Shown piece by piece: positions 56,035 to 64,000 of a DNA stretch of 64,000 nt. The position numbers were made by a program, and so were the translations under genes. The notes under the pieces were generated by a model. It had not been told where the DNA came from. It saw nothing but the letters and a program-made list of their open reading frames with translations, and ran no database searches. Within the stretch, counting starts at the first letter, position 1. Each line of letters starts with the position of its first letter. Origin of the DNA: Aquibacillus saliphilus. GTDB taxonomy: Bacteria; Bacillota; Bacilli; Bacillales; Amphibacillaceae. The stretch is from positions 1 through 64,000 of the forward strand of contig NZ_JAIZAP010000020.1 in assembly GCF_020404745.1 (NCBI RefSeq), given 5' to 3'.

Positions 56035-56046
56035 CAAAACATATAG

Positions 56047-56088
56047 AAGGCCTAATTGGAATATTAATTTCCGATTAGGCCTTTTTTT
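56047..56088 (+). terminator. Intrinsic terminator after ftsZ
   Basis: AAGGCCTAATTGG pairs with CCGATTAGGCCTT (one wobble), then seven T. Confidence 0.92.
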
Positions 56089-56463
56089 ATGGTCCAATAA
56101 ATTATAATTTGGACTCCTGTGGATTATTAATTCTTAGGGGCCTCGTCTTTCTCCAGAGCAAAAAGTACTTCACTGAATTTACTTCGAAGTTTTTGTACGG
56201 TGTAATTTAAATTTCCGCCCTCCCCGGTCTAAGGGTAATCACTAAGGAAGGTGCTAAAAGAAGAAATACGTGTCCCTTGATATTTCAAAAGCGACGTGAG
56301 CTTTTGATCTTTGACTACAATATGTCTAAAGCTGTTGATAGATTAGAAATACAGAGTTGCAATCGTTCGAACTTAATTTTAAAAAACACTTTAAATATAA
56401 AGTTTCACTGTCTGACAAATTTACTAATAACCTCTGAAAATTAGTTGTTGATATATCACAAAA
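56089..56463. other. Gene-free stretch between ftsZ and spoIIGA
   Basis: No gene seen. An 8-bp inverted repeat, TCAAAAGC with GCTTTTGA (56285-56307), stands out but has no T-run. The part nearest spoIIGA contains its promoter, listed separately. Confidence 0.5.
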
Positions 56464-56497
56464 TGCGACAGACTTTTAAAACTATATTCGCTATACT
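56464..56497 (+). promoter_or_regulatory. Candidate Spo0A-dependent spoIIG promoter
   Basis: TATACT (56492-56497) is a good -10. TGCGACA at 56464-56470 is one base from the reverse complement of the 0A box TGTCGAA and lies 21-22 bases upstream. The B. subtilis spoIIG promoter has the same odd long spacer with 0A boxes over its -35. Inferred by analogy. Confidence 0.5.
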
Positions 56498-56536
56498 AAC
56501 AACAAACCTTAATAAGCACTTGAAAGGAAGAATTAA

Positions 56537-57457
56537 GTGACTATCTATTTAGATGCGATTTGGCTACTAAACTTTTTGCTAGATTGGATGATTCTATTGT
56601 TAACGCAATGGATAGTAAAAGATAATACGAGAGGTTTACGGATTATGGCTGGAGCATTTGTAGCTTCTGCTTTAGTACCAATCACTTTATTTCTTCCAGA
56701 TTCATTTTTTGTGAGCCCTTTTGGTAAGGGACTTTTTTCATTATTAATCATTTTGATGTCATTTGGATTTACCAATGTTCATCAATTTATCAAGAGACTT
56801 TTATCTTTTTATTTTGTTTCTTTTGCACTCGGGGGTGGATTAATTGCAATACATTTTATGTTAGGGAGGCAAATGACTGCTTCTAATAGTGGAATATTAA
56901 CATTTCAAACCGGATATGGAGATCAAATCAGTTGGTTGTTTGTAGGTGTTGGATTTCCTATTATTTGGTGGTACACAAAATCTCAAATGGACAAGCAAAA
57001 ATTAGAAAATTTTCGGCAAGAACAATTATATAATGTGACCATCCAGCTAAAAGGTAAAGCTATTTCTACAATTGGCTATGTGGATAGTGGTAACCAGTTA
57101 GTTGATCCTTTTTCAAGAAAACCAGTTGTCATATGTGATCAAGAATTTTTACTTAATTGGTTTACTATTGAGGATTTGGAATTACTTAAAAATGCTAAGG
57201 ATAATTTAAACTTTAAATTAATTCCAACAAATTGGAATGATTTTATTCATATCCTTCCATACCAAGGTGTAGATGGGAATCGTACCTTCATGATTGTATT
57301 AAAGCCGGATAAGTTTATCGTTAATTTTGATAGCAAAGAAATATCAACTAAAAAAGTATTAGTTGGAATCCAATTTGGACAATTAGCACCAGACGGTAGC
57401 TATCATTGTCTGTTGCACCCGCAAATATTTAAACATTCGGTAGCAACTTCCGCATAA
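56537..57457 (+). CDS. spoIIGA: Pro-sigma-E processing protease SpoIIGA
   Basis: 306 residues: five membrane segments in the first 145 residues (DAIWLLNFLLDWMILLL) and an aspartic protease domain with GYVDSGNQLVDPFSRKPVV near 185, holding the catalytic Asp. It cuts the pro-sequence from sigma-E in the mother cell after a signal from SpoIIR. GTG start after AAAGGAAG. Operon with sigE. Confidence 0.94.
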   Translation: MTIYLDAIWLLNFLLDWMILLLTQWIVKDNTRGLRIMAGAFVASALVPITLFLPDSFFVSPFGKGLFSLLIILMSFGFTNVHQFIKRLLSFYFVSFALGGGLIAIHFMLGRQMTASNSGILTFQTGYGDQISWLFVGVGFPIIWWYTKSQMDKQKLENFRQEQLYNVTIQLKGKAISTIGYVDSGNQLVDPFSRKPVVICDQEFLLNWFTIEDLELLKNAKDNLNFKLIPTNWNDFIHILPYQGVDGNRTFMIVLKPDKFIVNFDSKEISTKKVLVGIQFGQLAPDGSYHCLLHPQIFKHSVATSA

Positions 57458-57483
57458 TCAAGGGGAAAAGGAGATGTTAACAG

Positions 57484-58203
57484 ATGAAGAGATGGAAGTT
57501 TAAAATTCAATTATGGTGGTACAAAATATTAGTTAAGTTAGGCTATAAAACAGATGAAATCTATTACATAGGTGGAAGCGAACCATTGCCACCACCGTTG
57601 TCTAAGGATGAAGAACAAGAATTATTAAAAAGACTTCCTGTTGAAGATAAAGCGGCAAGAGCAATGCTAATAGAACGGAATCTCCGATTAGTTGTTTATA
57701 TTGCAAGAAAATTCGAAAATACTGGGATTAATATTGAAGATTTAATAAGTATAGGAACGATCGGACTGATTAAGGCTATTAATACCTTTAATCCTGAGAA
57801 AAAAATTAAATTAGCAACCTATGCTTCTCGTTGTATCGAAAATGAGATATTAATGTATCTTAGAAAAAATAACAAATTGAAATCTGAAATATCATTTGAT
57901 GAACCTCTAAATATTGACTGGGACGGAAATGAATTATTATTATCTGATGTCTTAGGTACAGACGATGATGTGACGATAAAGGATTTAGAGGCGAATGTCG
58001 ATAAAAACTTGCTTAGAAAAGCCTTAGAACAATTAAATGACAGAGAGAAACAAATAATGGAACTTCGTTTTGGATTAATAGGAGTAGAAGAAAAAACACA
58101 AAAAGATGTTGCTGATATGTTAGGCATATCTCAATCATATATTTCCCGACTTGAGAAAAAAATAATTAGGCGCTTGAAAAAAGAATTTAATAAAATGGTC
58201 TAG
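57484..58203 (+). CDS. sigE: RNA polymerase sigma-E factor (pro-form)
   Basis: 239 residues. The amphipathic basic pro-sequence [20 protein letters not shown] ends at the expected cut site between Tyr27 and Tyr28 ([10 protein letters not shown]). Region 2 follows ([38 protein letters not shown]), and region 4 carries [19 protein letters not shown] as helix-turn-helix. It is the first mother-cell sigma factor. Cotranscribed with spoIIGA. Confidence 0.97.
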   Translation: MKRWKFKIQLWWYKILVKLGYKTDEIYYIGGSEPLPPPLSKDEEQELLKRLPVEDKAARAMLIERNLRLVVYIARKFENTGINIEDLISIGTIGLIKAINTFNPEKKIKLATYASRCIENEILMYLRKNNKLKSEISFDEPLNIDWDGNELLLSDVLGTDDDVTIKDLEANVDKNLLRKALEQLNDREKQIMELRFGLIGVEEKTQKDVADMLGISQSYISRLEKKIIRRLKKEFNKMV

Positions 58204-58259
58204 CCCCTATAATTCAATGCTTTTATCAATTTTTGAACTATTTTCAAACTAAACCAATT

Positions 58260-58320
58260 GCATAAAAACCCTCCCAACCGGAGATACTGTTCCATGAATA
58301 GCATCCCCAACTGGGAGGGT
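58260..58320 (+). promoter_or_regulatory. Sigma-F promoter of sigG inside a ribosome-site-masking hairpin
   Basis: GCATA (58260-58264), 15-base spacer and GGAGATACT (58280-58288) fit the sigma-F consensus. ACCCTCCCA (58268-58276) pairs with TGGGAGGGT (58312-58320), the sigG ribosome site. Transcripts read through from sigE carry both arms and hide the site; transcripts from the sigma-F promoter start after the left arm and leave it free. Confidence 0.8.
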
Positions 58321-58325
58321 AGAAC

Positions 58326-59108
58326 ATGACAAGACATAAAGTAGAAATTTGCGGAGTAGATACCTCTAAATTACCTGTATTAAAAAATGACGAAATGAGA
58401 AGATTGTTTAAACTAATGCAATCTGGTGACGATTTATCAGCAAGAGAACAGTTGGTTAATGGTAATTTGCGACTTGTTTTAAGTGTTATTCAGCGTTTTA
58501 ACAACCGTGGTGAGTATGGAGATGATTTATTTCAAGTAGGTTGTATTGGCCTTATGAAGTCTATTGATAATTTTGATTTAGGTCATAATGTTAAATTTTC
58601 AACCTATGCGGTACCGATGATTATTGGTGAAATTAGAAGATACTTACGAGATAACAACCCAATTAGGGTCTCGCGTTCTCTTCGTGATATTGCTTACAAA
58701 GCTTTACAAGTAAGAGAAAGACTAATAAATAAATCATCAAAAGAACCAACTCCAATGGAAATAGCTGAAGAAATGGGTGTTCCACATTCGGATATTGTAT
58801 TTGCAATGGATGCTATTCAAGATCCGGTATCATTGTTTGAACCGATTTACAATGATGGTGGCGATCCAATCTATGTAATGGATCAAATTAGTGATGAAAA
58901 GGATAAAGACTCAAGTTGGTTGGACAAATTATCCTTAAAAGAAGGAATGCATCGTTTGAATGATCGCGAAAAAATGATTTTGAATAAACGTTTTTTCCAG
59001 GGCAAGACACAGATGGAAGTGGCTGAGGAAATTGGAATTTCACAAGCACAAGTATCCAGGCTTGAAAAAGCAGCTATTCAAGAAATGAATAAAGAAATGT
59101 TCGAATAA
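58326..59108 (+). CDS. sigG: RNA polymerase sigma-G factor
   Basis: 260 residues. VEICGVDTSKLPVLKNDEM is the typical start; region 2 has NLRLVLSVIQRFNNRGEYGD and FSTYAVPMIIGEIRRYLRDN, and region 4 ends EVAEEIGISQAQVSRLEKAA. It directs late forespore genes. The start is 5 bases after the hairpin that masks its ribosome site. A terminator follows. Confidence 0.97.
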   Translation: MTRHKVEICGVDTSKLPVLKNDEMRRLFKLMQSGDDLSAREQLVNGNLRLVLSVIQRFNNRGEYGDDLFQVGCIGLMKSIDNFDLGHNVKFSTYAVPMIIGEIRRYLRDNNPIRVSRSLRDIAYKALQVRERLINKSSKEPTPMEIAEEMGVPHSDIVFAMDAIQDPVSLFEPIYNDGGDPIYVMDQISDEKDKDSSWLDKLSLKEGMHRLNDREKMILNKRFFQGKTQMEVAEEIGISQAQVSRLEKAAIQEMNKEMFE

Positions 59109-59113
59109 GAAAG

Positions 59114-59157
59114 AGCCTTTATCTTGCCTACGTGAGATAAAGGCTTTTTATTTTTTT
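59114..59157 (+). terminator. Intrinsic terminator after sigG
   Basis: AGCCTTTATCT pairs with AGATAAAGGCT, then TTTTTATTTTTTT. Confidence 0.92.
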
Positions 59158-59194
59158 AGGAGGCTATAAAATGGTTGCCATGTGGATTGTCCAT

Positions 59195-59303
59195 GTCTAG
59201 CTTCGGCGGCTAGTCCATCTGAGGTTTTAAGCCAATTCTCTATGTTGCGAAGAATGCAGGGCGCAAAGACTTGTCTCATTGCCCCAGGGTGAACATCAAG
59301 GAA
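59195..59303. repeat. Bacillaceae intergenic repeat, copy 2
   Basis: TCTAGCTTCGGCGGCTAGTC, GAGGTTTTAAGCC, CTCTATGTTGCG, GGGCGCAAAGACTTGTC and ATTGCCCCAGG follow the same order as the block at 16362-16470. As there, the repeat sits just after a terminator. The remainder of the 338-base gap before ylmC shows no gene. Confidence 0.6.
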
Positions 59304-59446
59304 GGCAACTTAGAAAAATATCTAGAGAAATAAGTGTCTTTTTAATTCGAAGGTGCCTGCACTTTTTTCTTGTATGAAAAGAGAATTTTATTTTAGAGAA
59401 ATAAACAAATAATCGTGCATATAGTAGTATAAAGGCAGGTGTAATT

Positions 59447-59713
59447 ATGATTAGTTTAACGGAATTACAAATCAAAGATATTATCATGGTGGAAGATGGT
59501 AAGAAGTTGGGAAATATCACTGATTTAGATATTGATGTTGATAAAGGAAAAGTATTATACTTAGTTGTCGGAACAAAAGGAAAGGTGATGGGCCTATTTG
59601 GCAAGGAAGAAGAATTGGTTATACCATGGGAAAACATAGTAACAATTGGTTCAGATGTAATACTCATTAAGAAAAACGGACAACCAAAACTATTTACTGA
59701 AATAAACAAATGA
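59447..59713 (+). CDS. ylmC: YlmC/YmxH-family PRC-barrel protein
   Basis: 88 residues of one PRC-barrel domain (ELQIKDIIMVEDGKKLGNITD, then VIPWENIVTIGSDVILI). Linked to sporulation in the YlmC/YmxH family; mechanism unknown. It always lies between sigG and the ylmD gene in Bacillus. GGCAGGTG precedes the ATG. Confidence 0.88.
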   Translation: MISLTELQIKDIIMVEDGKKLGNITDLDIDVDKGKVLYLVVGTKGKVMGLFGKEEELVIPWENIVTIGSDVILIKKNGQPKLFTEINK

Positions 59714-59778
59714 ACTAACAAACAAGAAAACATGAGAGAAATATGATAAAATAGTGGAAAACCGAGGATGATGGAGCA

Positions 59779-60582
59779 GTGGAAGCCTTTCAACAAGCAG
59801 AGAATTCAGTCTTGACGATAAAGAAGTGGACGGAAATGGAACCAAGATTAAAAGCTGGAATCACAACAAGACTTGGGGGCATAAGTAAATCTCCTTTTGA
59901 TTCCATGAACATGGGACTCCATGTCCCAGATAACCCGGAGGACGTACTAAAAAATCGAATGATTCTTTCTAATATTTTAGATGTGTCTTTAGATAATTGG
60001 GTAATGGGAGAACAAGTTCACGGTACAGAAATTAATTTAATCAGTCAAGATCAAATCGGTAGGGGATCGCGTTCCCATCAAGATACACTAGCAGGTATTG
60101 ATGGTATCATTACAAATCAATCTGGAGTACTTTGTACTGCTTTTTTTGCTGATTGTGTTCCATTATTCTTTTATGATCCAGAAACCAAATGGATTGGAAT
60201 TGCTCATGCTGGGTGGCGTGGAACTGTTGATCAAATAGCGGTGAAAATGGTAGATCGATTAATTGGTGTTGGCGTTAATAAAGAGTCACTACTTGCTGCG
60301 ATTGGTCCATCCATAAGCAGTTCTAATTACGAAGTTGATGCCCAAGTTATAGCGCACGTACCAGAATATATGAAGGATATAGCTGCTAAGGCAAACAAGA
60401 ACGGACGTTATCTACTTGATTTACGTCAGTTAAATAAGGAATATTTACTCCAAGCAGGTATTTTAGATGAGAATATTAGTGTTACTAACTATTGTACATA
60501 TACTGATGAGAAACTATTTTACTCCCATCGACGCGACCAAGGCAAAACGGGTCGTATGTTAGGGTTTATTGGATTTTCCTGA
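59779..60582 (+). CDS. pgeF: Purine nucleoside phosphorylase / polyphenol oxidase-like PgeF (YlmD)
   Basis: 267 residues of the YfiH/LACC1 family. GEQVHGTEINLI near 75, FADCVPLFFYDP near 120 and GIAHAGWRGTVDQ near 137 give the zinc-binding His, Cys, His set. In E. coli PgeF removes wrongly built peptidoglycan precursors; relatives also cleave purine nucleosides. GTG start. First of the ylmDEFGH run. Confidence 0.9.
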   Translation: MEAFQQAENSVLTIKKWTEMEPRLKAGITTRLGGISKSPFDSMNMGLHVPDNPEDVLKNRMILSNILDVSLDNWVMGEQVHGTEINLISQDQIGRGSRSHQDTLAGIDGIITNQSGVLCTAFFADCVPLFFYDPETKWIGIAHAGWRGTVDQIAVKMVDRLIGVGVNKESLLAAIGPSISSSNYEVDAQVIAHVPEYMKDIAAKANKNGRYLLDLRQLNKEYLLQAGILDENISVTNYCTYTDEKLFYSHRRDQGKTGRMLGFIGFS

Positions 60583-60606
60583 AATGAGTAGAAAGGAGAT
60601 ATTTTA

Positions 60607-61284
60607 GTGACTGTACTAGCTAACTTAGAAGAAATTCGATCAACTATTAAACGAGCTTGTGACAAGGTAAATCGAAATGAGGAAGATATTACCGTCATAG
60701 GCGTGACAAAATATGTTACAATAAAGCGAACTGAGGAAGCAATTGAAGCCGGTATCAATCATTTAGGTGAAAATCGACTAGAAGGTCTCCTAGAAAAATT
60801 CACCTCAATTGAAGATAGGGCAAATTGGCATTTTATCGGTTCATTGCAGTCGAGGAAAGTTAGAGATTTAATTGACAAAGTGGATTATATTCATTCATTG
60901 GATCGCAAATCCCTAGCTAAAGAAATTAATAAACGAGCTAATCGGACAATCCCTTGCTTTGTTCAAGTCAATGTTAGCGGTGAAGAGTCTAAACATGGAT
61001 TGAATCTCGAAGATGTACCTGATTTCATCGACCAATTAAAAAATTTCTCGAATATTAAAGTAGTTGGGTTAATGACTATGGCTCCTCACGTAGAAAATGA
61101 ACAGCTACTAAGGAATACGTTTAAAGAATTAAGACTGATGAGGGATAAGATAAACAAACAAGGATTAGAACACGCGCCATGTTCGTATTTATCAATGGGT
61201 ATGAGTAATGATTATGCTATTGCTATTGAAGAAGGGGCCACGCATGTAAGAATAGGGTCAAAATTAGTTGGTTCTAATGATTGA
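60607..61284 (+). CDS. ylmE: PLP-binding homeostasis protein YlmE (YggS)
   Basis: 225 residues of the alanine-racemase-like barrel. GVTKYVTIKRTEEAI near 35 holds the Lys that binds pyridoxal phosphate; ENRLEGLLEKF, WHFIGSLQSRKVRDL and LSMGMSNDYAIAIEEGATHVRIGS follow. It keeps PLP and amino-acid pools balanced and has no known reaction. GTG start after AAAGGAG. Confidence 0.93.
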   Translation: MTVLANLEEIRSTIKRACDKVNRNEEDITVIGVTKYVTIKRTEEAIEAGINHLGENRLEGLLEKFTSIEDRANWHFIGSLQSRKVRDLIDKVDYIHSLDRKSLAKEINKRANRTIPCFVQVNVSGEESKHGLNLEDVPDFIDQLKNFSNIKVVGLMTMAPHVENEQLLRNTFKELRLMRDKINKQGLEHAPCSYLSMGMSNDYAIAIEEGATHVRIGSKLVGSND

Positions 61285-61295
61285 GGTGAAATGAA

Positions 61296-61721
61296 ATGAG
61301 TATAAAAAACAAATTAAAAACTTTTTTCTCTATGGAAGATGAATACGAATATGTCGAAGAAGAGGAACTAAATCTACCTGAACAAACCAACAACAAGGAT
61401 AAAGGTCAAAATGTTGTTAGTTTAAAGGCTATGAAATCATCCTCAAAAGTTGTCCTATGTGAACCTAGGTCATATAATGAGGCACAAGAGATCGCTGATC
61501 ACATCGTCAATCGAAGGTCGGTTGTGATAAATTTGCAACGAATTGAACATTCCCAGGCGAAGCGAGTCGTAGACTTTTTAAGTGGAACTGTTTATGCTGT
61601 ATCTGGAGAAATTCAAAAACTAGGATCTCAAACATTTCTTTGTACACCGAACAATGTAGATGTGTCCGGTAGTATAACTGATCTATTAAATGACGAAGAT
61701 ATAGAACAAAAAGGGTGGTAG
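61296..61721 (+). CDS. sepF: Cell division protein SepF
   Basis: 141 residues: an amphipathic N-terminal membrane-binding helix ([13 protein letters not shown]), an acidic linker and the SepF domain ([39 protein letters not shown]). SepF forms rings that bundle FtsZ and bind the membrane. GAGGTGA precedes the ATG. Confidence 0.95.
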   Translation: MSIKNKLKTFFSMEDEYEYVEEEELNLPEQTNNKDKGQNVVSLKAMKSSSKVVLCEPRSYNEAQEIADHIVNRRSVVINLQRIEHSQAKRVVDFLSGTVYAVSGEIQKLGSQTFLCTPNNVDVSGSITDLLNDEDIEQKGW

Positions 61722-61726
61722 AATAG

Positions 61727-61987
61727 ATGTACCAATTATTTAGCATAGTGAGTACAGTAATGGAGCTATATAGTTTTGCTTTAATAGCATACATATTAAT
61801 GTCATGGTTTCCAGGAGCAAGAGAATCTTCTATCGGTAGTTTCTTAGGTAGAATAGTCGAACCATATTTAGAACCTTTTAGAAAGATTATACCTCCATTA
61901 GGCATGATAGACATTTCACCGATTGTAGCTATCTTAGTATTACAATTTGCTTCTACTGGTCTGTGGGCATTATATGGAATGCTTTAA
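61727..61987 (+). CDS. ylmG: YggT-family membrane protein YlmG
   Basis: 86 residues with two membrane helices around [30 protein letters not shown] split by its short loop. Linked to division and nucleoid placement in relatives. Five bases from sepF. A paralogue lies at 9850. Confidence 0.92.
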   Translation: MYQLFSIVSTVMELYSFALIAYILMSWFPGARESSIGSFLGRIVEPYLEPFRKIIPPLGMIDISPIVAILVLQFASTGLWALYGML

Positions 61988-61998
61988 CTCCTAAAGTA

Positions 61999-62026
61999 AA
62001 AAAACTTGGCTAGTGCCGAGTTTTTT
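61999..62026 (+). terminator. Intrinsic terminator after ylmG
   Basis: AACTTGGC pairs with GCCGAGTT, loop TAGT, six T. It separates the sepF group from ylmH. Confidence 0.85.
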
Positions 62027-62125
62027 ATTGTTCTAGGAATTTATAAAATGAACTTAACTTGAGTCAACTTCCTAATTACAATACCAAGCCATATCCCAAC
62101 AACATATAGAACTAGGTGATGAAAA

Positions 62126-62896
62126 GTGGATATATATCAGCATTTTAGAAAAGAAGAACATCCATTTATCGATCAAGTCCTTTCATGGAAGGAAAGCTTA
62201 GATCGCAATTATCAGCGACGAATAAGTGATTTTCTAACTCCGAGAGAACAAACAATCTTCCAGTCGATTGTTGGAAATAACGAGGATTATACCTGGGGAC
62301 TCTTTGGTGGGATAGAATCCGAACGGAAACGTGCGATTCTTGCTCCTTACTATGAAGAGATTAATCAATCCGATTATGGAATTACTTTGTTAGAAGCAAC
62401 CTATCCAACCAAATTTATTACGCTTGAACATCGTGATGTACTTGGCGCTTTTTTATCAATGGGTATTAAACGAAAAAAACTAGGTGACCTTATTGTTCAA
62501 GAAGGAGTAATACAAATTATAGTCGCCGAGGAAGTAGCTACATATGTAAAAACGAATTTGATAGAAGTAAAAAAAGCAAAAGTATCATTGGCAGAGACGT
62601 CGATAGACAACTTATTGCCAAACAATGAAACATGGGAATCACGTGCGACTACTGTAGCGTCGTTACGATTAGATGTAGTTATAAAGGATATATATAATAT
62701 TTCACGACAAAATGCAGTCGATTTTATCCAAAAAGGTCTCGTTAAAGTCAACTTTAGGAAAGTGGAAAACCCAGCTTTTCAATTAGAGGAAGCTGATTTG
62801 ATTTCGCTAAGAGGAAAAGGACGTAGTAGATTAAAAGAAATACATGGTTTATCGAAAAAAGAAAAGTGGAAAATTACTACAGAAAAATTAAAATAA
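62126..62896 (+). CDS. ylmH: S4-domain RNA-binding protein YlmH (RqcP-like)
   Basis: 256 residues: an N-terminal domain with FLTPREQTIFQSIVGNNEDY and LGAFLSMGIKRKKLGDLIVQ, and a C-terminal S4 domain (SLRLDVVIKDIYNISRQNAV, IQKGLVKVNFRKVENPAFQL). YlmH binds stalled 50S subunits in ribosome rescue with alanine tailing. GTG start after AGGTGATG. Confidence 0.92.
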   Translation: MDIYQHFRKEEHPFIDQVLSWKESLDRNYQRRISDFLTPREQTIFQSIVGNNEDYTWGLFGGIESERKRAILAPYYEEINQSDYGITLLEATYPTKFITLEHRDVLGAFLSMGIKRKKLGDLIVQEGVIQIIVAEEVATYVKTNLIEVKKAKVSLAETSIDNLLPNNETWESRATTVASLRLDVVIKDIYNISRQNAVDFIQKGLVKVNFRKVENPAFQLEEADLISLRGKGRSRLKEIHGLSKKEKWKITTEKLK

Positions 62897-63039
62897 TCAA
62901 AAACGTGCAGGAATTTCTTATTTTATGTCGAATTAAGTAATTACTGATAGTTTCTGCTATTCTATTGTGTATTCAATTGTTAAGATAAGAACTAGTAGAT
63001 TTACGAATTGAAATAGACTTCTGTAAGGAGGTGGCCGGT

Positions 63040-63555
63040 GTGCCATTAACACCATTGGATATTCATAATAAAGAGTTTACTCGTGGATTTAGAGGTTATG
63101 ACGAAGATGAAGTAAACGAATTTTTAGATCAAATTATCAAGGATTATGAGCTGGTAATTCGAGAAAAAAAAGAATTGAAGGAAAAAGTAGAGCAATTAAA
63201 TGAAAAACTAGGACACTTTTCTAATATTGAGCAAACATTAAACAAGTCAATTCTTGTTGCTCAGGAAACGGCAGAAGAGGTTACTGGTAATGCAAAGAAA
63301 GAATCTAAATTAATTATTAAAGAAGCAGAAAAAAATGCTGATCGGATTATAAATGAGTCCCTTCACAAATCACGTCGTATTTCGATTGAAGTTGAAGAAC
63401 TAAGAAAGCAAGCTAAGGTATTTCGCACTAGACTTAAAATGCTTGTCGAAGCTCAATTAGAATTAGTTGAGAATGACGATTGGGATGGGTTATTTGATAC
63501 TGAAATAGATGAAGATGCTGAATATACGAAAGAAAAGGTTGAAAATAATTACTAA
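63040..63555 (+). CDS. divIVA: Cell pole and septum protein DivIVA
   Basis: 171 residues. MPLTPLDIHNKEFTRGFRGY is the membrane-binding N-terminal loop with its exposed Phe, followed by YDEDEVNEFLDQIIKDYE and long coiled coils. DivIVA senses curved membrane, places MinJ/MinD and anchors chromosome origins in sporulation. GTG at 63040 has AAGGAGG before it and gives the known N-terminus; a GTG at 63031 is rejected. Confidence 0.95.
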   Translation: MPLTPLDIHNKEFTRGFRGYDEDEVNEFLDQIIKDYELVIREKKELKEKVEQLNEKLGHFSNIEQTLNKSILVAQETAEEVTGNAKKESKLIIKEAEKNADRIINESLHKSRRISIEVEELRKQAKVFRTRLKMLVEAQLELVENDDWDGLFDTEIDEDAEYTKEKVENNY

Positions 63556-63558
63556 ACC

Positions 63559-63587
63559 TTGACGTTTATTCTGTTTTTACATATAAT
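63559..63587 (+). promoter_or_regulatory. Sigma-A promoter of the ileS leader
   Basis: TTGACG (63559-63564), a 17-base spacer and perfect TATAAT (63582-63587). Confidence 0.85.
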
Positions 63588-63667
63588 TCAATAACATAAG
63601 TGATTTTAATTTATGAAAAAAGATGTTATTTGTACTATCGATGATAAAAGTGAATTATATTAACTAC

Positions 63668-63940
63668 AAAGACAGGGAAAGTATGGAAGTTGTTGTTGGC
63701 AAAGCGAGTTAGGGATGGTGTAAGCCTAATGCAACAGACTTTTTAAAAAATCACCCTTTAGTATCCATTTTGAAAAAAACTTTTAGTAAAAATGGACGTC
63801 TCATTCACGTTACGAATTTCAAGTGGATTTTAGTACTTATTAGTCTATCTAATTCTAGATGGTTTAGGTATTAAAGTCTATAAGGGTGGTACCGCGAGTT
63901 CTTCTCGTCCCTTTGGGATAAGAAGGGCTTTTTTTATTTG
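63668..63940 (+). ncRNA. T-box leader, isoleucine type (ileS)
   Basis: The T-box AGGGTGGTACCGCG is at 63883-63896. Stem I starts with AGGGAAAGTA (63675) and GCGAGTTAGGGATGGTG (63705). The likely specifier is ATC at 63750-63752 followed by A, reading isoleucine. A terminator (CCCTT with AAGGG, seven T near 63929-63935) competes with the antiterminator. Uncharged tRNA-Ile should allow read-through. ileS itself would start beyond the window; bases 63941-64000 show no gene start. Confidence 0.93.
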
Positions 63941-64000
63941 TCAGGAAATATTAAGTGCTATCGCAAGTAGTATTGCAATTTAGTGGCTAAAAATGAATGA

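Overview
The window is a low-GC Bacillaceae chromosome segment from an endospore former. It carries spoIIGA, sigE, sigG, spoVD, spoVE, ylbJ and gerR, a meso-diaminopimelate-type MurE, and the bacillithiol gene bshC. Gene order follows two blocks known from Bacillus subtilis (yqiW to yqjH, and ylbD to divIVA). Content and intergenic repeats would fit a relative of Oceanobacillus or Virgibacillus, but the genus cannot be fixed from this sequence.

Layout. 1-1.4 kb: the 3' end of a group II intron, then two small accessory proteins, one ParB-like. 1.4-10.2 kb: a loose set of single genes (DinB-fold protein, VanX-like lipoprotein, RluA-type pseudouridine synthase, acetyltransferase, permuted NlpC/P60-like protein, CdsA-like membrane protein, DUF3231 protein, YggT protein) with one Bacillaceae intergenic repeat. 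10.3-12.5 kb: guanine-type riboswitch with xpt and pbuX. 12.5-15.7 kb: minus-strand GtrA-like / ykoT / ykoS glycosylation group. 15.8-23.5 kb: the yqj block (brxB, yqjA, L,D-transpeptidase, a 40-residue Prli42-like miniprotein, split cobalamin-dependent mutase, yqjE, DNA polymerase IV). It includes a striking tandem array of 52-bp terminator-like hairpins and a LexA-like box. 24.2-35.6 kb: ylbD-ylbE-ricF-ylbG, rsmD-coaD, ylbJ, ylbL, tmcAL, ylbN-rpmF, gerR, ylbP, panE and a DUF3397 gene. 35.6-37.3 kb: bshC. 37.4-56 kb: the division and cell wall (dcw) cluster, mraZ-rsmH-ftsL-pbpB-spoVD-murE-murF-mraY-murD-spoVE-divIB-ylxW-ylxX-sbp-ftsA-ftsZ. murF lies inside it and murG and murB are missing. 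56.5-59.1 kb: spoIIGA-sigE-sigG. 59.4-63.6 kb: ylmC-pgeF-ylmE-sepF-ylmG-ylmH-divIVA. The window ends in an isoleucine T-box leader, so ileS should follow.

How it works together. The right half supplies lipid II precursors (MurE, MurF, MraY, MurD), septal synthesis (PBP2B, FtsL, DivIB), the Z ring and its anchors (FtsA, FtsZ, SepF), division site and pole organisation (DivIVA, YlmG), and the spore-specific SpoVD/SpoVE synthase pair. The sporulation sigma cascade sits beside it. Regulatory DNA can be read directly at several places: MraZ boxes spaced exactly 10 bp apart, a sigma-H promoter before ftsAZ, a sigma-F promoter placed inside a ribosome-site-masking hairpin before sigG, and a two-hairpin leader before spoVE in which the second hairpin covers the Shine-Dalgarno sequence and runs into the start codon. 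No complete new defence or mobile system was found. The least explained items are the spoVE leader, the tandem terminator array, the partnerless split mutase and the structured rsmD (ylbH) upstream region.
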